From: CAZSTA01 sp964609495 [NCBI: uncultured bacterium]
GTDB lineage: Bacteria > CAZSTA01
Direction: 5' to 3'
NCBI GenBank assembly: GCA_964609495.1
Contig: CAZSTA010000083.1
Location: 1 to 14,838, forward strand
DNA length: 14,838 nt
The notes beneath the pieces are model-generated. The model did not search any database and had not been told where the DNA came from. It was given only the letters and a program-made list of their open reading frames with translations. Positions within the stretch are counted from its first letter, which is position 1; each line of letters opens with the position of its first letter. Position numbers and translations under genes: made by a program. Below, in pieces: positions 7,221 through 13,267 of this stretch.

Positions 7221-7251
7221 TTGCGCGGTCGGATCAAATCCGACCACGCAA
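7221..7251 (-). repeat. 14-bp hairpin in the phage operon transcript
   Basis: The arms 7221-7234 and 7238-7251 pair around a three-base loop. Read as minus-strand RNA, all 14 positions pair, one as G-U (7226 with 7246). Read as plus-strand RNA, that position is a C-A mismatch. This points to function in the phage transcript, about 70 bases after the capsid stop. No U-tract follows, so it may be a processing or stabilising hairpin, or a weak terminator that lowers expression after the capsid gene. Confidence 0.7.
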
Positions 7252-7322
7252 TTATCATCAGGAAATGTTAATTGGAAGATGGAAATTGGGCGTAATCGCT
7301 CAACATTTTCCACTTTCTATTT

Positions 7323-9209
7323 CTAAACAGTAATGTTATACCCTACCGCGCTTACCTCATTATCGAAGTTGATGTGGGCAAAGCGCAGAGTTCCAACTAT
7401 CCTATATTGGTCGGTAGCGATTATCCTTTCCGTCTCGATCTTCAGATGGCGTCTCCAGCCTCCCAGCCAGCCTCGTCTATTCGCGAGGCAGATCTGTCCT
7501 TTGGTGTTATTCGCGGGGGTTGCTGAACACTTTCCATCCTCCTCGGTAAGCAACATCTCCTCGGAGACGACGATGGGGATTCCAAAGATCTTGCCCAACT
7601 CCCCGGTTAAGATCGTGGCTTCTGGCCCGTACCTATCGACTGTCACCACCTCTGCTAGCTCAACTGCCTTCAAATAAGTAGCGATATCCATAATGAAGGC
7701 GAGATCGCTAGGAGTCGCTCCCCAATTTCCCATCAAGCCCCGCAGGATGTTGAAGCCACTCTTGGTCAAGGTAGCGATATTATCGGCGTCATTTGAAGCA
7801 TTATCGGTATTCGTAACGAGCGCTAGATGACGAAGCCCATCCATCGCCAAGTAGTTCTTCGTAGAAGCAGGCTCAGCATCATCGGAGTTGATGTTTCCAG
7901 TTGCGGAGGTGGTTGTATCACCGTTTAGGATCACGTTATCTATCCCGTGCAGGGCCGAGGTGATTAACTGCTGGCGGAGGAAGGGAAGCACGGGAATTAT
8001 AGAATCCTCATCCATCTCACCTGAATACATCGTATGGATCGCGAACTTCTTCGCCTCGAGCGTCTTATTGCTGGTTCCAGGGGAATTCTCAGGGAAGTCC
8101 GAGGAGTTATATGTAGTGGACTCCGCTACGTAGAACATCTCTGGCAAGGTTGATTCGACGGGAAGCTTATAGGGATTGGTGGGCATCTCAAGGAAAGTGA
8201 AGAACGAGGCGATCTTTGCCTCCAATCGGATCTTCTCCCAAACTTCAGAGGCGAAGTTAGTGGGGATGAATTCAGCTCCTTCTCCCGCGGTCGCCGTGTC
8301 GAGAGCTTTGCGAAGCTGTTCGCTGGGCGATCTCCCGCTCGAGGAGAGGATCGCAGTTAGTAGCTCTAAATCCCCCAAGCTTTTCAATCCTGCTCTGGCG
8401 AATTTAGATCGCACCTCGATTCGCGGCTTTGTAGGGAAGGAGAGCTTCGCATTGATGGGAGTGTTCACTATCGTATCCTTGAGCGAGCTCATCTCTTGTC
8501 TCAAATCCTGAGCTACCTTCACCTCCTCTTTGATCGATTCCATAGTTTCAGTTAAATTCTCTAAATTACCTTCTAAGGTCTTAATTCTATCTTCGGTCAA
8601 TTCGGTATCCTCCTTTTTTGTGAGAATTTTCTTCTCTTTAGTGGGTATAGGTTGTTCATCATCTGAACAATCGCTGCCATCCAAAACGCTGAGATCACCT
8701 TGAGGAAAGCCATCTTCATCCTCCTCAAGATCGAGGATCTTAACAATGCTGAAGATCGCATCCTGGTTTGCTGGAACTGTCACGACGGATATCTCCGCCA
8801 GATCCCAACGATTGATGTTATTGATGCCCTCGGCATCGACTTCTCCAATGATGTCACTCGTGGTGCAGATCGAGAGGGCATTTAGCACCCCTTGTTGGAT
8901 AAGCGTCCAAACCTCATCGGCAAGCGGTGTTCCCTTGGCGATTCGGGCTTTGATATAGAGACCATCAGGTAGAATATCGAGTTCAAGAATCCTACCGATG
9001 GGCTTATCCAGATCGTGGTTGTATAATAGGATCGGATTACGGAGATAGTTTGCTAATCCCTCTCGAAAAGCCTCCGGCCAGATGCGGTCTCCAACTCGGT
9101 CGATAGCATCTGTCGAGGCATATCCCTCGATGGTCCTATCCTCTTCTTCATCTTCAGATTGATTCATAATGGATTTGATCCGAGCGTGCATCGCAAGGTA
9201 TCTCTTCAT
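7323..9209 (-). CDS. fused prohead protease and major capsid protein, HK97 type
   Basis: The protein has 628 residues with three parts. Residues 1-160 are an S78-type prohead protease: TIEGYASTDAIDRVGDRI, His65 in NHDLDKPIGR, Ser113 in ALSICTTSD and Glu139 in RWDLAEISVVTVPANQDA supply the expected catalytic residues. Residues about 195-255 form a coiled-coil delta/scaffold region (KTLEGNLENLTETMESIKEE). Residues about 270-628 are an HK97-fold capsid protein, with EFIPTNFASEVWEKIRLEA at its start, a typical TLEAKKFAIHTMYSGEMDEDS region and a C-terminal segment ending LRFAHINFDNEVSAVGYNITV. The protease probably cuts itself and the delta region away during head maturation. GAGGTGAT precedes ATG 9209. 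Separate genes are the norm, so the fusion is a notable feature. Confidence 0.93.
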   Translation of the reverse strand: MKRYLAMHARIKSIMNQSEDEEEDRTIEGYASTDAIDRVGDRIWPEAFREGLANYLRNPILLYNHDLDKPIGRILELDILPDGLYIKARIAKGTPLADEVWTLIQQGVLNALSICTTSDIIGEVDAEGINNINRWDLAEISVVTVPANQDAIFSIVKILDLEEDEDGFPQGDLSVLDGSDCSDDEQPIPTKEKKILTKKEDTELTEDRIKTLEGNLENLTETMESIKEEVKVAQDLRQEMSSLKDTIVNTPINAKLSFPTKPRIEVRSKFARAGLKSLGDLELLTAILSSSGRSPSEQLRKALDTATAGEGAEFIPTNFASEVWEKIRLEAKIASFFTFLEMPTNPYKLPVESTLPEMFYVAESTTYNSSDFPENSPGTSNKTLEAKKFAIHTMYSGEMDEDSIIPVLPFLRQQLITSALHGIDNVILNGDTTTSATGNINSDDAEPASTKNYLAMDGLRHLALVTNTDNASNDADNIATLTKSGFNILRGLMGNWGATPSDLAFIMDIATYLKAVELAEVVTVDRYGPEATILTGELGKIFGIPIVVSEEMLLTEEDGKCSATPANNTKGQICLANRRGWLGGWRRHLKIETERIIATDQYRIVGTLRFAHINFDNEVSAVGYNITV

Positions 9210-9226
9210 TAAGATATCACCTCTTT

Positions 9227-10405
9227 CTACTTTCCAATTTCTTTATCTCTTGGGGATAATCCATATCTTCGAGCTCGAACCTCATCGGGCGTCAGGACGC
9301 CATACTTCAGATCGATCTCATCTCGTAGGCGTTGCTCCTCCAAGTTTTGAGGAACTACATCATCGAATTTCCCTACAAGACGAGCCCCTATCGGGTGAGG
9401 ATAATCGAACATCGGTAATAGCTCTGCGGTGATCTTCTCCGCAATAGTGGTGAGCTTCGGTTTGATCGTGTGGGCCATAAAGTTCCGCTCATCGCTCTCT
9501 GTGGTCGCTCGATAGCGATTATACAATCCCAAGAGAGAAGCGGGGACGCGAAAGACGGATAGTATCTCATCTCTGGAGAACTCTCGCTGGGCTAAGAACT
9601 CCGCGTCCTTCGGGGAGATCCCGATCGGTTGATACTCCAGCCCTCGTCCTAAGATCGCTATCTTATGGGATCGGGTCACGCCCTTGAAAGATATCTCCCA
9701 ACGTTTTAAGAGCTCATCAACCTCCTGTTGAGAGAGTCGCTGTTCGGTTTTGAGGAGTCCTGCGGGGCGCGCGTTATTCGAGAAGAAGGTGCGATTATAG
9801 ACCTGGGCGTAAAGATCGGTCGAGGTCGCCAAAGCTCCTGCCTCGATCCCTGAGAGGCCATAATACTCATCAAGGGGATGCCATCGTTTGAAGCAGATCA
9901 CCTCCTCAGCTTCGAGGGAGATCGTTTCCTCTTCGACAGTATAGAGATATCCAGCGATGAATTCATCCTTGGAGGGAACGACCGCTACTCGATGGGGAAA
10001 GAGGGGCATAATCTGAATCGGTTCTCCATAGCTATTTTTGATGAGGTACCAGTAAGCTTGCCCTGCTAACTCCAGCGATCCGATCGTATGCGCCCATAGC
10101 TCGAAGCGGGAGAGCTTCGGATGAGGACGAGTGAGGAGCCTTGTTAAAGGATGATCTGGTAGTTTCTTCAATTCATCGCCTTGCTCAGCGAAGACGGAGA
10201 AGGGAACAGTTGCACAAGTATCGATAATGAGCGATACACAAGCATATACCCACGATTCTTGCGTATAAGTGCGGGCGTAGTCATCATATCCTGAAGGTGT
10301 TGCTATCTCCTGACCTCCTCTCGTTAGATCGAAATCAGCGAGGATTTGAGTGGAGTTTCTGGGGATTTTGAAGATCCTGGTGAGGATTTGTTTAAGGAAG
10401 GACAT
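9227..10405 (-). CDS. phage portal protein, HK97 family
   Basis: The product is 392 residues from ATG 10405; an in-frame ATG at 10426 has no ribosome site. The portal forms the dodecameric ring at the capsid vertex through which DNA is packaged. Family features run in order: SWVYACVSLIIDTCATVPF, the middle region GLSGIEAGALATSTDLYAQV with NRTFFSNNARPAGLL, then PKDAEFLAQREFSRDEILSV with VFRVPASLLG. The end is KYGVLTPDEVRARRYGLSP. It lies between the terminase pair and the protease-capsid gene, with 17 bases to the latter, which is the canonical order. Confidence 0.94.
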   Translation of the reverse strand: MSFLKQILTRIFKIPRNSTQILADFDLTRGGQEIATPSGYDDYARTYTQESWVYACVSLIIDTCATVPFSVFAEQGDELKKLPDHPLTRLLTRPHPKLSRFELWAHTIGSLELAGQAYWYLIKNSYGEPIQIMPLFPHRVAVVPSKDEFIAGYLYTVEEETISLEAEEVICFKRWHPLDEYYGLSGIEAGALATSTDLYAQVYNRTFFSNNARPAGLLKTEQRLSQQEVDELLKRWEISFKGVTRSHKIAILGRGLEYQPIGISPKDAEFLAQREFSRDEILSVFRVPASLLGLYNRYRATTESDERNFMAHTIKPKLTTIAEKITAELLPMFDYPHPIGARLVGKFDDVVPQNLEEQRLRDEIDLKYGVLTPDEVRARRYGLSPRDKEIGK

Positions 10406-10412
10406 CAAGGAA

Positions 10413-10418
10413 CCTCCT
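10413..10418 (-). promoter_or_regulatory. ribosome binding site fixing the portal start at 10405
   Basis: AGGAGG on the minus strand stands seven bases before ATG 10405 and lies inside the longer frame that would begin at 10426. Confidence 0.85.
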
Positions 10419-10453
10419 GCTATCAACGGATTAAACGGATTCTTGGGATATTT

Positions 10454-10729
10454 TTAGTTTAAAGTGGAGATAAGGATGTGTTCGGTAGTCAGTTTAAATA
10501 TAGACATAATTGCTCTTAGGATGAAACTATAACCGTACTTCTTATCGAACCTAGTTTTGTCTAATTTGATCTTGGATGGAGAATCACCATCCTCTGGGAT
10601 TAACTCAACATCTGGCACTTCATATTCCTGACCTCTGAAGGTTAGCTTCATTGGCAGAATCAACTCCTCTCTTTCGAGATACTTCCTAGAGATACCTAGG
10701 TTAAAACATCTGTATCTTACCTTCATCAC
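10454..10729 (-). CDS. small protein of unknown function between large terminase and portal
   Basis: The frame gives 91 residues from GTG 10729, or 90 from ATG 10726. It overlaps the end of the large terminase gene by about 29 bases, with a GGAGGT ribosome site inside the terminase coding sequence. An internal ATG at 10651, behind a poorly spaced GAGGAG, would give 65 residues. The core LTFRGQEYEVPDVELIPEDG looks like a compact beta unit, followed by a Lys-rich stretch and a hydrophobic helix (FILRAIMSIF). I do not recognise the family. Position suggests a head-assembly accessory protein or operon filler. Confidence 0.55.
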   Translation of the reverse strand: MMKVRYRCFNLGISRKYLEREELILPMKLTFRGQEYEVPDVELIPEDGDSPSKIKLDKTRFDKKYGYSFILRAIMSIFKLTTEHILISTLN

Positions 10730-12143
10730 TCAAAGCTACCTCCAGAGCTTTCTCCACCGCATCCAGGGTATCATCGTGACGACCAGTAGGGAATTCAAGC
10801 CATTCCTTTACAAATTCATCTAATCCCTTTCTAATGCGTATCCTTCCGGATTCGAAGTGCACCGCCATCGCGGCGAAGCGAGTTTTTTTATCTTTAATTG
10901 TTCTGCCAGCGCGCACTGGAAGCGTTGTTGTCGCTAAAAGTTGCTGGTGTAGTGCCGCCTGATAAGCATTGCTCTCCAAATTTATAATAAGAGGCTTCCA
11001 ACGAGAGGATTGCTCGGAGACAGCTCTTAGTTGCTCGGGGAAGGAGAGGCGAGCGCGATAGATGTCGAGAAGCCACAGATGATTATCTGCATCCCTCCCC
11101 ACTGTAGCTATCGCTGTCCAGTCCGCCTCCTCTCCCTCAGATAAAGCTAGATCCACGCCTTGGTAGATATTTAACTCGGCCAGGGGCGGTCGTTCCTCAT
11201 CATTGTAATATTTTAGCCATTTGGCCAGTAGGAATGCACCGCTATCCCTGGCCGGGACATTTTGTTTTTCCCGATCGAAGAGGAGTGAACCAGTCGCTAA
11301 GCGATCTAAGAGTAAGGTCTTAATATCCCACTTCTCTGGCCACAGCACTTCATAAGAACCGTCAACTACAACATCAACTACCTGCCCGGCTTCATCTTCT
11401 ATATATTCATACTTATCCGGCCATTTCACTATGGCTCGGTCTATATCGCATACCCAAAGGGGGTTTTCCATAAGCCGACTGTAGAGATCGTCGTAGTGCT
11501 TGCGAGTTCCCACTACAATCACTTGGGTAGCAGGCTCGGCAAGCTGCATAATAGTGCCGTGAAACCAATCGTAGGTATCCTGTCTGCGTTTAGCCGTCTT
11601 GGTATTCTCATCATCCACGATATCGTCAGCTACGATTAGATCGAAGTGTCCACCGGTTATCGCCCCTAAGGCTCCTACTACTTCTACGGTGGGATCTTTC
11701 GATTGACGAGAGCGACGACAGTAGATAGCGGTTTGACTCCAAGGGAGGTCGGGCGAGATGAGATCACCGAAGTCCTCGCGAATCCGTTCGTTAGTTTCAA
11801 GTTCCCGCTTAATGACCGATAGGCATTTCTTCGCCTGCGTGCTGGTCTTACTGAGGATGAGAATGCGCACCTCGGGGTCTCTTAGGATGCAATAGAGCGG
11901 GTAGGTGATAGTGAAGACCTCGGTCTTCCCATGATCACGGGGAGCTAATTTCAAGAGGCGATTAGCCAATGGATCGGAGAAGTCGTTGATCTCATCTAGG
12001 ATTCTGTACCAACGTCTCTGATGAGCGGGGATTTTTTGATTTCGATAGTAATGGGCAAAGAAGGCAATATTCGCTTCAGCTATCGGACGAGACCAGCTCG
12101 TCCCCAATGGCTCGCAGAAGTCGGGTTGGTACTGATAGTTCAT
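10701..12143 (-). CDS. terL: phage terminase large subunit
   Basis: The protein has 480 residues and carries both activities of a DNA-packaging motor. The ATPase domain has a Walker A motif (APRDHGKTE, Lys73) and a Walker B with catalytic acid (FDLIVADDIVDDEN, Asp173/Asp174). The RNase H-like nuclease domain shows Asp331 in GVDLALSEGEEADW, Glu390 in INLESNAYQ and Asp457/Asp458/Asp461 in GRHDDTLDAVEKAL, the expected acidic cluster. It cuts concatemers and pumps DNA through the portal. ATG 12143 follows GGGAGG by six bases. The start lies 68 bases inside the end of the small-terminase-like gene, an unusually long overlap. Confidence 0.95.
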   Translation of the reverse strand: MNYQYQPDFCEPLGTSWSRPIAEANIAFFAHYYRNQKIPAHQRRWYRILDEINDFSDPLANRLLKLAPRDHGKTEVFTITYPLYCILRDPEVRILILSKTSTQAKKCLSVIKRELETNERIREDFGDLISPDLPWSQTAIYCRRSRQSKDPTVEVVGALGAITGGHFDLIVADDIVDDENTKTAKRRQDTYDWFHGTIMQLAEPATQVIVVGTRKHYDDLYSRLMENPLWVCDIDRAIVKWPDKYEYIEDEAGQVVDVVVDGSYEVLWPEKWDIKTLLLDRLATGSLLFDREKQNVPARDSGAFLLAKWLKYYNDEERPPLAELNIYQGVDLALSEGEEADWTAIATVGRDADNHLWLLDIYRARLSFPEQLRAVSEQSSRWKPLIINLESNAYQAALHQQLLATTTLPVRAGRTIKDKKTRFAAMAVHFESGRIRIRKGLDEFVKEWLEFPTGRHDDTLDAVEKALEVALSDEGKIQMF

Positions 12144-12573
12144 TGGTGACCTCCCTGAAGGAATCTTTCGATGGAGGGAAGGATTTAGTCTTAGCGTTAT
12201 GTTTGAAGTAGCGGATGATCATCTCAGCCCCATGACGGATCTCGCGTTGTAATTCTACTTGCTGTTTAATCGTCAGGGGATGATCTTCGTCCTCCTCTTC
12301 GTGGAGTCTTTCCACGAACTTATCGAGCCCTCTCTTTACGTGGAGGAGAACTTCGGTTGGCAGGCAGGATAGATCGGACTTTGTCTCATCCGATATACGG
12401 CTGAGAGCGACGCTGATGAGATGTTCTAGTAGGGTTTCTATAGATACTTGAGTGCCTCGCTCTCGAAGTTTTTGGACAATTTGGAAGGGGGATAGACCTC
12501 GCTCGAAAAAATCTAGCTCGATCTCCTCTCTATCGGAACTTTCACAGATTACACAGTGGTGGATCATAATCAT
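12076..12573 (-). CDS. terS: terminase small subunit-like DNA-binding protein
   Basis: This 165-residue protein opens with HHCVIC (His5, His6, Cys7, Cys10), a possible half zinc site, and then DREEIELDFFERGLSPFQIV with LRERGTQVSIETLLEHL, a helix-turn-helix-like pattern. Zinc/HTH heads of this type occur in small proteins encoded just before phage large terminases. The middle is acidic (HEEEDEDHPL) and the C-terminus basic and helical. Small terminases recognise the packaging site and load the motor. The start is ATG 12573 or ATG 12567; only a weak GGATG-type ribosome site is visible. The function comes from position and HTH pattern, since small terminases are poorly conserved. Its first 34 codons recur in the tandem copy upstream. 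Confidence 0.7.
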   Translation of the reverse strand: MIMIHHCVICESSDREEIELDFFERGLSPFQIVQKLRERGTQVSIETLLEHLISVALSRISDETKSDLSCLPTEVLLHVKRGLDKFVERLHEEEDEDHPLTIKQQVELQREIRHGAEMIIRYFKHNAKTKSFPPSKDSFREVTNELSVPTRLLRAIGDELVSSDS

Positions 12574-12604
12574 CCCGATAGAAAATAATTGGTGAGAAAC
12601 AAAG

Positions 12605-12658
12605 GTGGGTAACTACCTACAAAAATCGAATTTTATTTCCTACCTATATTTTACCCAC
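12605..12658. repeat. GTGGGTAA...TTACCCAC dyad over the terS promoter, copy A
   Basis: GTGGGTAA (12605-12612) and TTACCCAC (12651-12658) are inverted copies, with AAAG/CTTT-like flanks adding pairing. One half overlaps the -10 box of the minus promoter and the other lies about 30 bases inside the leader. TACCTAC and TACCTAT lie between them. The layout fits paired operators for a repressor. An equivalent pair is at 12866-12873 and 12913-12920. Confidence 0.5.
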
Positions 12659-12676
12659 TTTTAGACTCAGAGTCAA
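12648..12676 (-). promoter_or_regulatory. sigma70 promoter for terS and the head operon
   Basis: On the minus strand TTGACT (12671-12676) and TAAAAT (12648-12653) are 17 bases apart, each matching 5 of 6 consensus bases. Transcription would start near 12641, about 68 bases before the terS ATG. Confidence 0.65.
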
Positions 12677-12732
12677 GGAAAGAAAATCTCCTTTGCCCTG
12701 ATTTTTCTGTTGACATAGCTCGATAGAAATGC

Positions 12733-12835
12733 TTTGGACAATTTGGAAGGGGGATAGACCTCGCTCGAAAAAATCTAGCTCGATCTCCTCTCTATCAGGA
12801 CTCTTACAGATTACGCAGTGGTGGATCATAGTCAT
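12733..12835 (-). pseudogene. truncated duplicate of terS (first 34 codons)
   Basis: Reading from ATG 12835, 34 residues match the start of terS with few changes (HHCVICKSPDREEIELDFFE, then RGLSPFQIVQ). The frame then runs past the duplication joint into unrelated leader sequence and stops at 12644. The HTH-like pattern is cut before its second half. If translated, it gives a 63-residue hybrid that keeps the Cys pair; a decoy or regulator role cannot be excluded. Confidence 0.85.
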
Positions 12836-12909
12836 CCCGATAGGAAATAATTGGTGTGAATAAAGGTGGGTAACTACCTACGAAAATTAAAATTTTATCT
12901 TCTGTCTAT

Positions 12910-12938
12910 ATTTTACCCACTTTTAGGCTCGGAGTCAA
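12910..12938 (-). promoter_or_regulatory. second copy of the terS promoter (unit B)
   Basis: TTGACT (12933-12938) and TAAAAT (12910-12915) on the minus strand keep the 17-base spacing despite other changes between the copies. It would drive the terS fragment and read on into the intact operon. Confidence 0.6.
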
Positions 12939-12971
12939 GGAAAGAAAATCTCCTTTGCCCTGATTTTTCTG

Positions 12972-13000
12972 TTGACATACCACGATAGAAATGCTATAAT
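12972..13000 (+). promoter_or_regulatory. perfect sigma70 promoter upstream of the structured RNA
   Basis: TTGACA (12972-12977) and TATAAT (12995-13000) are exactly 17 bases apart. The -35 is repeated in unit A (12710-12715), but there the duplication joint replaces the -10 with TTTGGA, so only this copy should work. Transcription would start near 13007, sixteen bases before the RNA's closing stem. Confidence 0.85.
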
Positions 13001-13199
13001 TGGAAAAATATAAGACCACTCTCGGTGAGCTTGGTCGATGAAACCTCATCCATCCTGACGATTTACTATGTAGCATCTATCTTCTTTTTACTTCGAGTAA
13101 AAGTGCTGTTTGAGATAACGTCAGGACCTTCCGGGAATCGTAGGACACTGGGTTTGGTCCCACCTCCAGTGATATCGACTAAGCTCACCGTAATCTAAA

Positions 13200-13251
13200 A
13201 CTGTCCATAGCAATAGCGAACTATATTCACAATTAAGAATCCGTTGACAGT
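13200..13251 (+). promoter_or_regulatory. inverted repeat next to the permease ribosome site
   Basis: ACTGTC (13200-13205) and GACAGT (13246-13251) are perfect complements, ending four bases before AGGAGG (13256-13261). The stem could position or mask the ribosome site. It is short and may be chance. Confidence 0.3.
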
Positions 13252-13255
13252 AAGT

Positions 13256-13261
13256 AGGAGG
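13256..13261 (+). promoter_or_regulatory. ribosome binding site selecting a GTG start at 13268
   Basis: AGGAGG lies six bases before GTG 13268. A longer frame from TTG 13244 would contain this site within its coding sequence, so the GTG is preferred. Confidence 0.88.
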
Positions 13262-13267
13262 AATAAG

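Larger units (their letters stand above)
6919..7322. other. 404-base gap between capsid and decoration genes
   Basis: This gap holds the tentative 61-residue minus-strand frame (6965-7150) and the strong hairpin at 7221-7251. It also holds an imperfect inverted repeat, GGAAATGTT (7261-7269) against AACATTTTCC (7302-7311). No promoter is evident on the minus strand, so the downstream genes probably rely on read-through. Confidence 0.6.
12471..12994. repeat. 262-bp tandem duplication of the terS promoter and 5' end
   Basis: Unit A (12471-12732) and unit B (12733-12994) are adjacent direct copies with about 93 percent identity by eye, including two compensating one-base indels. Each contains the start of terS, the leader, a GTGGGTAA/TTACCCAC dyad, the minus-strand promoter and a plus-strand TTGACA. 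Unit A joins the intact terS; unit B holds only a terS fragment. The differences show the duplication is not recent. Confidence 0.95.
13007..13267 (+). ncRNA. structured RNA or leader with three-way junction, novel candidate
   Basis: A closing stem of 18 pairs joins 13023-13040 to 13173-13190; two of the pairs are G-U (13033 with 13180, 13040 with 13173). Inside, arm P2 has an 8-bp base (13053-13060 with 13119-13126), then TATCTT/GAGATA (13078-13083 with 13112-13117) and a terminal hairpin (13086-13092 with 13096-13102). Arm P3 is CACTGGG/TCCAGTG (13146-13152 with 13165-13171) capped by GGT-CCC-ACC. The G-U pairs become mismatches on the opposite strand, so the RNA is plus-strand, agreeing with the promoter at 12972. 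TTTACT at 13062-13067 competes with the hairpin for AGTAAA (13096-13101), a possible switch. It lies before a sugar permease with no U-tract between, so riboswitch-like leader or stand-alone sRNA are both open. I match it to no known RNA family. Confidence 0.72.

Noticed and set aside
7333-8511. Several plus-strand frames opposite the capsid gene
   Set aside because: They mirror the codon pattern of the real minus-strand protease-capsid gene and have no start signals.
12644-12732. C-terminal tail of the truncated terS copy as a real domain
   Set aside because: This part is leader DNA from the adjoining unit read through the duplication joint, so it is not an evolved coding sequence.
13037-13102. 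Hammerhead-like CTGACGA and GAAA motifs in the structured RNA
   Set aside because: CTGACGA matches one core box, but the GAAA box and the helices do not occur in any permitted circular order, and CTGACG is used in a good stem.
13023-13190. Retron ncRNA, because of long terminal inverted arms around internal hairpins
   Set aside because: No reverse transcriptase gene lies in the window; the next gene is a sugar permease.
13023-13190. tmRNA or tRNA-like molecule, since the arms resemble an acceptor stem
   Set aside because: There is no T-arm sequence, no CCA end and no tag reading frame, and the stem is far too long.
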